Positions 1 to 7,943 are shown, counted from the stretch's first letter. The stretch: DNA of 34,971 bases from Alphaproteobacteria bacterium (GCA_020846275.1 JADLEG010000184.1:1-34971), one strand, 5' to 3'. Translations and numbers: made by a program. The notes: generated by a model from the letters alone, not told the origin.

Positions 1-49
1 CGCCGTACGAACTTCGGAATCGAAAAGGACACGAGCAACTATTTCAAGT

Positions 50-127
50 CTAGTGCCCCTTTGGAACCCGACGTTCGCCTCCGGTCTTGCGATCGAGAGA
101 TGGCGAACTTCGGGTTCGGGGCACTAG
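50..127. repeat. Long inverted repeat over the prsK stop codon
   Basis: Two arms of 25-29 bases (50-79 and 102-127) are inverted copies. CTAGTGCCCC pairs with GGGGCACTAG, GAACCCGA with TCGGGTTC, and GTTCGCC with GGCGAAC, interrupted only by a four-base bulge (60-63) and one mismatch (72/109). The 3' arm contains the TAG stop of the leftward kinase gene. No T-run follows the stem on the minus strand, so it is not a textbook intrinsic terminator, but a hairpin of this strength would end or protect the transcript. A REP-like dispersed element is the alternative. Confidence 0.75.
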
Positions 128-2187
128 GCGCCGCCGTCCGGCTGAGCCGGCTGCGTCCGCGGCAGCAGGACCTCGATCGTCGTGCCCTTGCCGGGCGCCG
201 ACCGCACGCGGATGCGGCCGGCCGATCGCCGCAGCAGCTCGCGCACCTGGTACATGCCGATGCCGTAGCCGGTGGACTTGCTGCTGCGCAGCGGGCGGAA
301 CAGGTGCTCGCGCAGGAACCCCGGCTCCATGCCGGGGCCGGTATCGGCGATGGTGACGGCGGCCCAGGGACCGTCCGGCGCGACGGCGATGCGGACCTTG
401 CCGTCGGGCGCCGCGGCCTCGGCCGCGTTGGCAATCAATTGGCGGAAGACGCTCTCCATCGCGCCGCGACCGGCGGTGGTCTCGACCGGGCCGTCGCCGA
501 GATCGATCGTGATCGCCGACCCGCTGTCGCGGAAAGGCCGGGCGATCTCCTCGATCAGGGCGGGCAGGTTGATGACGGTGCTGGGATCGACATAGTCCTT
601 GCGCAACTGCAGCAGCATCTGCTGCATCTTCCCGATCGAATCGCCGATCGTGAGCAGCATGTCGCGCTGGAATTCGGGATTGTCGCCGACCTGCTTGGCG
701 TTCTCGACCATCAGCGAGAGCTGGTAGATGATCGACTTGATGTCGTGGGCGACGAAGGTGACCCGCTCGCTGAACTCCTTCAGCTCCTTCTGCTCGGCCA
801 GCGCGATGGTGCCGCGATACTCGGCCAGGTAGCTGGCGATCTGGCGCACCAGGATGCCCAGCAGCACCTCGTCCTCGTCGTCGATCACGCGCGGGATGCG
901 GCACTGGCGCAGCACGATGAAGCCCGAGAGCTGCTCGCCATGCGGCAGCGGCATGATCAGCCACACGTCGGTCAGGTCGATGCCCTGGTCGGACGGCGCC
1001 AGCCGCGCGAAGTCGTGGCCGCGCACCAGGCGTCCCGCCCGCAATTGGCGCAGCCACGCGGCGTCGTCGATGTTCTTTCCGGCCGCCGCGGCGTAGTTCC
1101 ATTCCGCGCTCTGCACGAACAGGCCCGCCGTCTCGTCCCATTCCCACAGCGCGCCGCCGATGCTGTCGACCACGTCGGCCACCGACTTGATTAGGCGCTC
1201 CTGCAGCCCGGCCGTGCTCTCCTGCGCGCTGATCGTCGTGATGAAGCGCAGCCATTCCGAGCGGTAGTCGTATTTCAGGTCGTAGATCGCGGCAGCGATG
1301 GCGCTGCGCACCTTGGCGCGCAGGCTGCCGGACGACAGCACGGCCAAGAGCACGGCGAAGCCGGCGACGATGACGATGATCTGCAGCGGCTCGGCCAGCG
1401 ACGTGCCGACGAACTGCACGTAGTAGGCGATCATCGCCACGACCAAAAGGTAGGCGCCACCCAGCACGGCGGCCGTCGAGAAGAAAACGAAGCTGCGCGA
1501 CACGGCGTAGCGCGGCACCGGCCGGGTCAGCCGCGAGCAGGCGCTCAGGATCAGCGGCACGATCAGGAACATCACCAGCGCCCGGCTGCGGAACAACTCG
1601 GTGTTCTTGCCGTGATGCAGCGATTCGTGGATGGCGACGCTGAGGTCGAAGGTCAGCATCGCGACGACCGCGAAATTGAGGAACTTCAGGCGCCAGCGGA
1701 AGTCCTCGGTCGCGTTGCGGTAGAGGTTCTCGCACAGGATCAGGCCGAGGATCGGCACCAGCACCGTGAACGGCGCGCGCAGCGATCCGGCGCCGGGGAA
1801 GGGCGGGCGCTCGATGATGCCTTCGCCCGCGCGCCACGCGATCACGATGGCGTAGGCGGCGACCGCCAGGGCGAACAGCCAGGTTTCGAGCGCGGAGGCC
1901 GACCGGCGCAGCTCGAAGCCGGGCCGGCCGTAGGCCTGCAGCACGGCGAGCCAGCACAGCGAGGTGCCGAGCCACGCGCAGTCCAGAAGGTAGCGCGTCA
2001 ACGGGGTCGGCGGCGCCAGGCGCACCAGCGGCAGGAACTCCGCCCCGGCGGCGATGCAGGTGATCCACAGGCCGTACTGGATCGGTCGCAGCTTGCGATG
2101 CGGGTCGGCCAGCGAGATCGCGACCACCAGCGCGCCGACGATGGTCAGGAACCCGACGATGTTGATGATGGCGACGCTGTCCAGCAT
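124..2187 (-). CDS. prsK: PrsK-like membrane sensor histidine kinase (PEP-CTERM/XrtA system)
   Basis: The product is a 687-residue inner-membrane sensor kinase. About eight hydrophobic segments fill residues 5-290, followed by a GAF-like region (about 320-455) and a kinase core. The H-box is FVAHDIKSIIYQLSLM with phospho-acceptor His481. The ATPase has an N-box around Asn587, DTGPGM at 615-620 and a glycine lid STGYGIGM at 639-645. This layout and the HDIK H-box match PrsK, which is known to pair with the sigma-54 activator PrsR to control exopolysaccharide and PEP-CTERM/exosortase genes. It lies 40 bases downstream of a sugar transferase of the same system, so the two are probably co-transcribed. 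The usual partner PrsR is not in the window; it may lie beyond the left edge. No strong Shine-Dalgarno sequence precedes the ATG. Family assignment is firm; the controlled genes are inferred. Confidence 0.85.
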   Translation of the reverse strand: MLDSVAIINIVGFLTIVGALVVAISLADPHRKLRPIQYGLWITCIAAGAEFLPLVRLAPPTPLTRYLLDCAWLGTSLCWLAVLQAYGRPGFELRRSASALETWLFALAVAAYAIVIAWRAGEGIIERPPFPGAGSLRAPFTVLVPILGLILCENLYRNATEDFRWRLKFLNFAVVAMLTFDLSVAIHESLHHGKNTELFRSRALVMFLIVPLILSACSRLTRPVPRYAVSRSFVFFSTAAVLGGAYLLVVAMIAYYVQFVGTSLAEPLQIIVIVAGFAVLLAVLSSGSLRAKVRSAIAAAIYDLKYDYRSEWLRFITTISAQESTAGLQERLIKSVADVVDSIGGALWEWDETAGLFVQSAEWNYAAAAGKNIDDAAWLRQLRAGRLVRGHDFARLAPSDQGIDLTDVWLIMPLPHGEQLSGFIVLRQCRIPRVIDDEDEVLLGILVRQIASYLAEYRGTIALAEQKELKEFSERVTFVAHDIKSIIYQLSLMVENAKQVGDNPEFQRDMLLTIGDSIGKMQQMLLQLRKDYVDPSTVINLPALIEEIARPFRDSGSAITIDLGDGPVETTAGRGAMESVFRQLIANAAEAAAPDGKVRIAVAPDGPWAAVTIADTGPGMEPGFLREHLFRPLRSSKSTGYGIGMYQVRELLRRSAGRIRVRSAPGKGTTIEVLLPRTQPAQPDGGA

Positions 2188-2227
2188 GGCGTTGGTCGGG
2201 GAGCCGGCCGGCCGCGCGGGCCGCGGG

Positions 2228-3640
2228 CTACCGCACGCCTTTCGGCCAGAGCACCACCTCGATCGTCGAGAACAGCACGATGATGTCGAGCAGCAGGCTG
2301 TAGTTCTTGATGTAGTAGAGGTCGTAGGAGAGCTTCTCCTTGGCGTCCTCCACCGACGCGCCGTAGGGATAGTTGATCTGGGCCCAGCCGGTGATCCCCG
2401 GCCGCACCCGGTGGCGTTCGTTGAAGAACGGGATTTCCTTCTTCAGCCAGTCGACGAAATGCGGGCGTTCCGGGCGCGGCCCGATGAAGCTCATGTCGCC
2501 CTTCAGCACGTTGAAAACCTGCGGGATCTCGTCGATGCGCGTGCGGCGGATGAAGCGGCCGAGCCGCGTGATCCGCGGGTCGTCCTCGCCGGCCCATTGC
2601 GGGCCGCCCTTTTCCGCGTCCGCGCGCATGCTGCGGAACTTGTACAGGATGAAGGTACGGCCGTTGCGCCCGACGCGCTCCTGGCGGAACAGCGCGGGCC
2701 CGCGCGATTCCAGCGGGATCGCGATCGCGGTGACGATCAGGAAAGGCAGCGCGATGATCAGCAGCACCGAGCTGACCGCGATGTCGCCCAGGCGCTTCAA
2801 AAGATCGTTCAGCACGGAGCTGAGGCGAAACCCGTCGGAGAAGATCAGCCAGCCCGGCTGCAGCTCGTCGATCAGGATCTTGCGGCTCTCGCGCTCGAAG
2901 AACGACAAGTAGTCGGTCACGTAGGTGCCGGTCATCCGGCATTCCAGCAGGTCGTCGAACGGCACGCCGCGCCGGTCCTGCAGCGCCAGCACGATCTCCA
3001 CGGCCCCGGTGTCCTTGATGGCGGCCACGATGCCCGTGCCCTGGATGCGGCGCACGTCGGGATGCCGCCATTCGCCCTCGCGCCATTCTTCGCGGATGTC
3101 CAGGCATCCGGCGATTTCGATCCGGCTCCAAGGGTTCGACTTGACGAGATCGATCACGCGCTGGGCGCGATCGCCGGCGCCGATGATCAGGATCTTGCGG
3201 TTGAGGTCGGCCGTGTTGACCGTGGCGCGCAGGATCATGCGCATGATGGCGGCGATGATCCAGCAGGCGAGCAGCGACACCAGCCCGACCACGGCGGGCG
3301 CGTAGGACACGGTGACGCGCACCGACTTGCTGACCACCAGGAAGAACAGCGCGACCGCCGGCAGGGTCAGGGTCAGCACCACGAAGGTGCGCACGAGGAT
3401 CGTGCGCGGGTTGGCGATACTCTCGAAGCGGTAGAGCCCGACGCTCCACATCAGCGAGATTTGCAGCAGGGAAAGGTAGATCGCGTACAGATAGGGGTCG
3501 GGCCCGACGAGGCCCGACGGAAACCCGTACATGAAGCTGGTATTGACGACCTTGAGGTTCGCGTAGACGAACAACACGAACTCGACCAGCATGAACACGA
3601 AGATGATCGGGCTGACGTAATGACGGAAGATGCGCAGCAT
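2228..3640 (-). CDS. Exopolysaccharide sugar transferase, PEP-CTERM-associated (undecaprenyl-phosphate glycosylphosphotransferase)
   Basis: The 470-residue product starts exopolysaccharide synthesis by moving a sugar-1-phosphate from a nucleotide sugar to undecaprenyl phosphate. Several N-terminal membrane helices (about 5-30 and 60-140) precede a Rossmann-like domain with GAGDRA near residues 154-159. A further helix leads into the catalytic domain (about 280-470) with FRQERVGRNG, LYKFRSMR, DEIPQVFNVLKGDMSFIGPR and PGITGWAQINYPYG, all hallmarks of the bacterial sugar transferase family. The ATG at 3640 is preceded by GAGGAG at a good distance; an upstream in-frame ATG at 3763 has no such site and would add a non-conserved tail. 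The gene sits directly ahead of prsK, the pairing seen in XrtA/PEP-CTERM exopolysaccharide loci. The exact sugar cannot be read from the sequence. Confidence 0.88.
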   Translation of the reverse strand: MLRIFRHYVSPIIFVFMLVEFVLFVYANLKVVNTSFMYGFPSGLVGPDPYLYAIYLSLLQISLMWSVGLYRFESIANPRTILVRTFVVLTLTLPAVALFFLVVSKSVRVTVSYAPAVVGLVSLLACWIIAAIMRMILRATVNTADLNRKILIIGAGDRAQRVIDLVKSNPWSRIEIAGCLDIREEWREGEWRHPDVRRIQGTGIVAAIKDTGAVEIVLALQDRRGVPFDDLLECRMTGTYVTDYLSFFERESRKILIDELQPGWLIFSDGFRLSSVLNDLLKRLGDIAVSSVLLIIALPFLIVTAIAIPLESRGPALFRQERVGRNGRTFILYKFRSMRADAEKGGPQWAGEDDPRITRLGRFIRRTRIDEIPQVFNVLKGDMSFIGPRPERPHFVDWLKKEIPFFNERHRVRPGITGWAQINYPYGASVEDAKEKLSYDLYYIKNYSLLLDIIVLFSTIEVVLWPKGVR

Positions 3641-3834
3641 CGGCCGCCGCTCCTCAATTGGGCCTGGTCGGAAGCGATCGTGCGGAGGTGTCGCCCAGAG
3701 TGCCCCAGGCGCATTCCTTGCGCCCGCGGGTCGGCGGCGGCTTCCCCCCCTCAAGACCGGCAAAATTGGCGCAGGCGCAGGCCGGACGCAAGGGGCTCAT
3801 GGCGTTACCGTTTCGGCGGGAAGGAAGGGGGCTA

Positions 3835-4389
3835 TTAACCGGCGGTGGTTGCCGGGCGCGCGGCGCCCTCGACGCCTTCGAGGATGGCGTCGATCTGGTG
3901 CTGGTGGATCACGGCGTGGTGGCCGTTGATGATGCCGCTCGCCACGTCGATCAGCGCATGCAGGCGCCGCGCGGCGCTCTGCGCCACTGCCTCGATGCGC
4001 TCGGGCGCGCCGGCCTCGATGGCCGCGCCCAGCTCCCGCACGGCCGCGGCGACCGCTTCGTTCATCCGCTCGATCGTGCGGTCGAACGGTTCGCGGTGCT
4101 GCGACGGCGCGTTGTCGTAGGCCAGGATCGCCAGGTCGCGGTCGGCGAAGTTGCTGTCGTGGAAGTGCTCGGCATAGGTCTTCGGCCGCCAGGCGCGGAT
4201 GTCGTCCAGGCATTCGGGCATCGACGGCGCCATCTCGATCAGCATCGCGATTTCGTTGAAATGGTTCAGGTAGTCGGTCGACAGCAAGGTCTCGGCATTG
4301 ACGTTCTTGCCGCGCACGAGCAGGCGGAACGTCCCGGTCATCCGGTACGGGTTCGGCACGGGCGGAACGGAGGCGGCGGACACGGCCAT
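3835..4389 (-). CDS. Conserved hypothetical protein, helical
   Basis: I do not recognise a named domain in this 184-residue protein. It is mostly alpha-helical and soluble, without signal peptide or membrane segment. The N-terminal part contains the conspicuous stretch STDYLNHFNEIAMLIEM followed by a Trp-rich turn (IRAWRPKTYAEHF). The C-terminal half is a run of amphipathic helices ending in a His-rich patch (INGHHAVIHQHQ) that could bind metal or be a helical bundle face. The ATG at 4389 is chosen because the conserved-looking part begins soon after; an open frame continues upstream to 4686 but crosses the AT-rich promoter-like gap shared with the divergent rhomboid gene. The gene stands alone between the sugar transferase and the rhomboid gene. 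Confidence 0.7.
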   Translation of the reverse strand: MAVSAASVPPVPNPYRMTGTFRLLVRGKNVNAETLLSTDYLNHFNEIAMLIEMAPSMPECLDDIRAWRPKTYAEHFHDSNFADRDLAILAYDNAPSQHREPFDRTIERMNEAVAAAVRELGAAIEAGAPERIEAVAQSAARRLHALIDVASGIINGHHAVIHQHQIDAILEGVEGAARPATTAG

Positions 4390-4528
4390 GACCTGCGCGA
4401 AACCCTTTCCTCCGGCGGCGCGCCGGGCACCCGCCGATCGCTCGCCATACGAACATTGCAGGGTTAAATAACTGTAAAATAAGGGCCCCGGCACTGCTAT
4501 GGTGGCGACCCCGTCCAGTGGAGCGAAG

Positions 4529-5254
4529 ATGTTGGCAACGCGGCCAGATTTACCGATCCTGCGGGAGGCCCGCCCGGGCCCGGAGCGCGGCGGACCGCCG
4601 CGCAAGCCATGGCGCGGCGGCGCGGGAAGCGCGGGCGGCCCCGTCTTCAACGTCAGCACGGTCGTGCTCTGGCTGGTGGTGCTCAACCTGGCGGTGCACC
4701 TGGCGCGGTCGCTCCTGCCCGAGAATCTCGACGCGCGGCTGGTCTATTCGTTCGGGCTGGTCGCGGCGCGCTTCACCGGCGCGATGGCCTGGGGACCGGT
4801 CGACCCGCTGCCGCTGGTCACCTACCAGTTCCTCCATGGCGGGCTCGACCACCTGGGCATCAACATGCTGGCCCTGCTCGCCTTCGGGGTCGGGCTCGAG
4901 CGCTGGATCGGGCCGGGCCGGTTCCTCGTGCTCTACCTGCTCAGCGGCATTGCCGGCGGCATCGCCCAGATCCTGCTCTTCCCCGGCTCGCCCGTGCCCC
5001 TGCTGGGCGCCTCGGCGGCGATCTCCGGGTGTTTCGCGGCCATCCTGCGGCTGGTCGCCGGGACCGGGCGCGGCGCGGCGGGGGGCGGATTGCGCCAAGT
5101 CGGGCTGCTGGCGGTCATCTGGATCGTCAGTCAGCTCCTGTTCGGCCTGGTCGGGGCCGAAACCAGCCTCGGCGTGGTGGCTTGGTGGTCGCATATCGGC
5201 GGATTCGTCGTCGGCCTCGCGCTGATCCACGTGCTGGTGCCCCGCCCGCGTTGA
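4529..5254 (+). CDS. Rhomboid-family intramembrane serine protease
   Basis: The 241-residue integral membrane protein cleaves transmembrane segments of other membrane proteins. About six helices follow a 40-residue cytoplasmic, proline- and arginine-rich leader. Rhomboid signatures are all present: HGGLDHLGINM (His103, His108, Asn112) in helix 2, GASAAISG with nucleophile Ser162, and SHIGGFVVG with catalytic His222, so the enzyme should be active. The start at 4529 has GGAG seven bases upstream (GTGGAGCGAAG-ATG); an ATG at 4499 in the same frame lacks a ribosome-binding site. It is divergent from the hypothetical gene to the left, with an AT-rich spacer around 4455-4500 that likely holds promoters. 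Substrate is unknown; rhomboids near exopolysaccharide/PEP-CTERM genes make surface proteins a reasonable guess only. Confidence 0.88.
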   Translation: MLATRPDLPILREARPGPERGGPPRKPWRGGAGSAGGPVFNVSTVVLWLVVLNLAVHLARSLLPENLDARLVYSFGLVAARFTGAMAWGPVDPLPLVTYQFLHGGLDHLGINMLALLAFGVGLERWIGPGRFLVLYLLSGIAGGIAQILLFPGSPVPLLGASAAISGCFAAILRLVAGTGRGAAGGGLRQVGLLAVIWIVSQLLFGLVGAETSLGVVAWWSHIGGFVVGLALIHVLVPRPR

Positions 5255-5274
5255 CGGGTGCGCGTTGACGGGTG
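5247..5274 (+). repeat. 14-bp perfect tandem repeat at the rhomboid stop
   Basis: CGCGTTGACGGGTG occurs twice head to tail (5247-5260 and 5261-5274). The first copy contains the TGA stop of the rhomboid gene, so the duplication lies at the 3' end and does not change the protein. It looks like a recent slippage or short duplication. Confidence 0.9.
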
Positions 5275-5340
5275 CTGGGCCGTTCCGCTAGCCTCCGCTG
5301 CATGGCGCATCTGCACCACAACGGCGAGCGAGTTATTGGC

Positions 5341-5365
5341 GCGCGCGGGCGAATTACCCGCGCGC
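5341..5365. repeat. GC-rich hairpin upstream of the ACT-domain gene
   Basis: GCGCGCGGG (5341-5349) and CCCGCGCGC (5357-5365) form a perfect nine-base stem around a seven-base loop CGAATTA. It lies between the rhomboid stop and the ACT-domain gene, about 70 bases ahead of the latter's ATG. It could end rhomboid transcription or be part of a leader; no T-run follows. Confidence 0.6.
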
Positions 5366-5432
5366 GGAAGGCGCTTTACCCGCTTCGCGCCGGCAACGGC
5401 GCTCCAATGACGTTGCAAAGGTCGCATGTGCC

Positions 5433-5729
5433 ATGTCTTCGGACCGTTTCCATACCCAGGGCTTCTTCGAGCTAGCCGGGCCGGCCGAGCCCTCGTTCCT
5501 CTCGCGCGTCCTCCAGGTGCTTCAGATCCGCGGCTGTTCCGTGGACAGCTTCGCCTGCGCGCGGCGCGGCGGGCTGTACCGACTGAGCATCGTGATCGAC
5601 GGCGCTGAGGAATGGCGCCCGGACGTCGTCGCCGCGCTGCTCCGGCGGATCATCGGGCTGGAATCGCTGCGCTGGCATGTCGAGGCGCGGCGCGATCCGT
5701 CGCGGCGGGCGGCTACGCCGCGTACTTGA
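5433..5729 (+). CDS. Stand-alone ACT-domain protein (IlvM-like)
   Basis: This 98-residue soluble protein is essentially one ACT fold. Residues 20-85 read FLSRVLQVLQIRGCSVDSFA, then a strand (GLYRLSIVID) and a second helix (DVVAALLRRIIGLESL), the beta-alpha-beta pattern of small regulatory subunits such as acetolactate synthase IlvM. ACT domains usually bind amino acids and regulate a partner enzyme. No acetolactate synthase large subunit is nearby, so the partner is unknown and a role in branched-chain amino acid synthesis is only a possibility. AAAGG lies upstream of the ATG at a rather long spacing. The last 17 bases overlap the 3' end of the convergent multicopper oxidase gene. Confidence 0.72.
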   Translation: MSSDRFHTQGFFELAGPAEPSFLSRVLQVLQIRGCSVDSFACARRGGLYRLSIVIDGAEEWRPDVVAALLRRIIGLESLRWHVEARRDPSRRAATPRT

Positions 5730-7134
5730 CCGTCGTCATCATCCCGGCGGCCATGTGGTAGAGATTGTGGCAGTGGAGCATCCACTCGCCGGGATTGTCG
5801 GCGTCGAACGCGACCGTCACGCGGCCGCCCAAGGCGGGCACGATCACCGTGTCGCGCATCGCGCCAGCGATCCGCTCGGCGCCCAGCGCGACGACCTGGA
5901 AATGATGCCCGTGCAGGTGCATGGGGTGCATCATCGTGGTCGGGTTCTCGAAGGTCATATGCACCCGCTCGCCCCGGCGCACCGCCAGGGGCTGGCGCCG
6001 GTCGAAGGTGGCCTCGTTCAGCATCCAGACATAGGGCGGCTTCTCGCCCAGGATCACCTTCAGCCGCCGGTCCGGCGCGCGGCGCGCGAGCGGCTGGTGC
6101 GCAACAAGTCGCCGCTCCAGCGCCAGGTCGGCCGCCGCGGCCTTGTCCCGGCCCTTGGTCGCGACCTTGGCGATGCGCGCGCCCGGCGTGGCGACGATGA
6201 TGCCGGTCCGCGCCACGTCGCCCTCGCGCCGGGCCAGCACCGGCCAGGCGCCGTTCTCGCGCGGCAGGGTCAGCACCAGATCGAGGCGCTGCCCCATCGC
6301 GAGGGGGAAGCGCCGGCCGGGCACGGGACGCACCGGATTGCCGTCGACGGCGATCGCCTGGGCCGAGAGCGCGCCGGCGTCGATGATGAAGGCGGTCGCG
6401 GTGGCGGCGTTGATCAGGCGCAGCCGGATGCGCTCGCCGCGCTCCGCCCGGATCACTTCGGGGTCGTCCAGCGTGCGGTCGTTGGCGAGGAAGGCGTCGT
6501 ATTCGACATCGTGCAGATGGGCCGAAAGCATAGGCCCATGACCGGCATGGCCGGCATGGGCGGAATGATCCATCGCCGCGCCGTGCATGGCATGCCCGCC
6601 CTGACCGCTGCCGAGCTTGGCGAACACCTCGGCCGCGTCGGCGAAGGTGAAATCGTGCAGCATCACCACGACCTCGCGCATCGCGGCCGTGCCGGCCTCG
6701 TGGACGATCAGCGGGGCGGCCATCAGGAGCTGCTCGTGCAGGCCCTCGTGCGAGTGCATCCAGTGCGTGCCCGGCCGCGGCGCGTAGTCGTAGTCGTAGC
6801 TCCGGCCCGGCTGGAGCAGGGGCTGCGACAGGCCCGGCACGCCGTCCTGCGCCAAGGGCGGGGTCTGGCCGTGCCAGTGGATCAGCGTCGGCAGCTCGGC
6901 GCGGTTCTCGAGATTCACCTGGAAGCGCTGGCCGGCCTCCAGGACCAGCCCGTGTCGGCCGCCGGGCCCCCGGATGCCGTAGACGCTGGCCGGCTGCTTG
7001 TTGACCTCGATGACGCGCCGCTCGACGGCAAGCCGCGCCGGTGCCGGCTGGCCGAGCGCGCGGTCGAAGGGCGCGATGGCGCCGGCGGCCAGCGCCAGGC
7101 CGCCGCCGAGGAACTGTCGACGGGACCAAGCCAT
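5713..7134 (-). CDS. Periplasmic multicopper oxidase (CopA/CueO type)
   Basis: The 473-residue enzyme oxidises substrates such as Cu(I) with reduction of oxygen to water and protects the periplasm from copper. An N-terminal Tat signal (SRRQFLGGGLALAAGA) points to export in folded form. Copper ligand motifs are complete: HWHGQ at 86-90, HWMHSHEGLH at 124-133, HPMHLHGHH at 403-411 and HCHNLYHMAAGM at 454-465, which supplies the Cys-His link and axial Met. Residues about 180-208 form a His/Met-rich insert (GGHAMHGAAMDHSAHAGHAG) typical of copper-resistance oxidases, likely an extra Cu(I) site. It follows the CopZ-like gene by four bases and is co-transcribed from the CueR-type promoter. CopA-like versus CueO-like subfamily cannot be settled by eye. 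Confidence 0.92.
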   Translation of the reverse strand: MAWSRRQFLGGGLALAAGAIAPFDRALGQPAPARLAVERRVIEVNKQPASVYGIRGPGGRHGLVLEAGQRFQVNLENRAELPTLIHWHGQTPPLAQDGVPGLSQPLLQPGRSYDYDYAPRPGTHWMHSHEGLHEQLLMAAPLIVHEAGTAAMREVVVMLHDFTFADAAEVFAKLGSGQGGHAMHGAAMDHSAHAGHAGHGPMLSAHLHDVEYDAFLANDRTLDDPEVIRAERGERIRLRLINAATATAFIIDAGALSAQAIAVDGNPVRPVPGRRFPLAMGQRLDLVLTLPRENGAWPVLARREGDVARTGIIVATPGARIAKVATKGRDKAAAADLALERRLVAHQPLARRAPDRRLKVILGEKPPYVWMLNEATFDRRQPLAVRRGERVHMTFENPTTMMHPMHLHGHHFQVVALGAERIAGAMRDTVIVPALGGRVTVAFDADNPGEWMLHCHNLYHMAAGMMTTVKYAA

Positions 7135-7138
7135 CGGA

Positions 7139-7330
7139 TCAGCGCGCCACGGAGAAGCCGGCCTTCTCGATCGCCGCGATCACGGCGGCGCGATCGGCCT
7201 TGCCCTCGACCTGGACCTTGCCGGCCTTCAGCTCGACCTTGACCTTTGCGTCCGGCGCAACCTTGGCGACCGAGCGGCGCACCGCGCCCGCGCAGCCCTC
7301 GCACGTCATTCCTTGAACAAGCAGATCCAT
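7139..7330 (-). CDS. copZ: Heavy-metal-associated (CopZ-like) copper chaperone
   Basis: The 63-residue protein is a single HMA ferredoxin-like fold carrying Cu(I) in the cytoplasm. The binding loop GMTCEGCAG has its two cysteines at residues 10 and 13. The end (AAVIAAIEKAGFSV) matches the last helix and strand of the family, so it is full length. The ATG at 7330 has GGAG eight bases upstream; an in-frame ATG at 7360 would overlap the predicted promoter's -10 region and is rejected. It is first in a two-gene operon with the multicopper oxidase and sits right behind a CueR-type promoter. No copper-exporting P-type ATPase is beside it, unlike in many cop operons. Confidence 0.9.
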   Translation of the reverse strand: MDLLVQGMTCEGCAGAVRRSVAKVAPDAKVKVELKAGKVQVEGKADRAAVIAAIEKAGFSVAR

Positions 7331-7358
7331 CGAGCGAACTCCAATCCTGAGAATGCTC

Positions 7359-7389
7359 AATGTGGGGCTTCCAGCGATGGGAAGGTCAA
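7359..7389 (-). promoter_or_regulatory. CueR-type (MerR family) copper-responsive promoter
   Basis: Read on the minus strand, TTGACC (7384-7389) is followed by a 19-base spacer and CACATT (7359-7364) as a weak -10. Inside the spacer lies the dyad CTTCC-N7-GGAAG (7368-7384 on the plus strand). This closely resembles the E. coli copA promoter, with its TTGACCTTCC start, central dyad and over-long spacer that MerR-type activators untwist. It lies about 30 bases ahead of the CopZ-like start codon, which fits a copper-induced promoter. Confidence 0.85.
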
Positions 7390-7398
7390 GCCCGCCGT

Positions 7399-7848
7399 CT
7401 ATTTCCGCTTGGCCGCCGCCAGGCGGATTTCCAGGCTGCGGACATAGCGCCGGTCGGCCTCGGTGAACGCGCCGGCCTGTATGTCTCCCTTCAGGTCGGT
7501 GAGCATGTCCCGCGTATCAGGAGAAAGCTCCTTGGTGGCGAGCAGGCGTTCGATCGCGGCCAGGTCGGCTGCCGTATCGCCGACCGAGACATCGCCAGCC
7601 GGCGCCTCGACGGCGGGCGCCAGCGCTTCGTCGTCCGGCGATGCATGGACATGGCCGGGCGCGTCATCGTCATCCGGGCCGGTGCTGGCGCGGACCAGCA
7701 GCGTGTCCCAGGCGACGCCGTCGCGCTTCAGCCGTGCATCGATCTCCCGCGCCGCGGCCAGGGCCACCGCGTCCTCGGAACTGCCGAGCCGTTCGAGCAG
7801 GGCGATCAATCCGTCGCGGTCGCTGAGGGGCGTGGAGGCTTCGGGCAT
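7399..7848 (-). CDS. Conserved hypothetical protein
   Basis: I do not recognise a characterised domain in this 149-residue protein. It has a helical N-terminus (about 9-50), an acidic, Ala/Pro-rich middle (about 55-90, with DDDDAP) that looks disordered, and a helical C-terminus (about 92-149, LAAIERLLATKELSPDTRDM onward) ending in a basic tail AAAKRK. No signal or membrane segment is seen. GAGGATGCCTCC precedes the ATG, a usable ribosome-binding site. It is divergent from the CorA gene, and its stop lies ten bases ahead of the -35 of the copper promoter, so read-through into the copper genes is possible. Confidence 0.7.
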   Translation of the reverse strand: MPEASTPLSDRDGLIALLERLGSSEDAVALAAAREIDARLKRDGVAWDTLLVRASTGPDDDDAPGHVHASPDDEALAPAVEAPAGDVSVGDTAADLAAIERLLATKELSPDTRDMLTDLKGDIQAGAFTEADRRYVRSLEIRLAAAKRK

Positions 7849-7888
7849 GGAGGCATCCTCTTCATGAACCTGTCTTCGGCCCAGAGGT

Positions 7889-7918
7889 GTTGTAGCGGCC
7901 GGCGGACGGCGCTACAAC
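7889..7918. promoter_or_regulatory. Perfect inverted repeat in the corA divergent gap
   Basis: GTTGTAGCG (7889-7897) and CGCTACAAC (7910-7918) are perfect nine-base inverted arms 12 bases apart, between the divergent hypothetical gene and the CorA gene. The repeat ends 25 bases ahead of the CorA ATG. It could be an operator or a leader hairpin of the corA message. Confidence 0.5.
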
Positions 7919-7943
7919 TCCGGCGCAATCACCGGGGTTCGGC

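Noticed and set aside
50..2068. A 672-codon frame on the same strand as prsK in another phase
   Set aside because: The product is very rich in Arg, Ala and Gly with no domain, and prsK has all kinase motifs.
2054..3838. A 594-codon plus-strand frame across the sugar transferase gene
   Set aside because: It is antisense to a well-conserved sugar transferase, and its Asp/His/Gln/Arg-rich sequence is the typical reverse-strand shadow.
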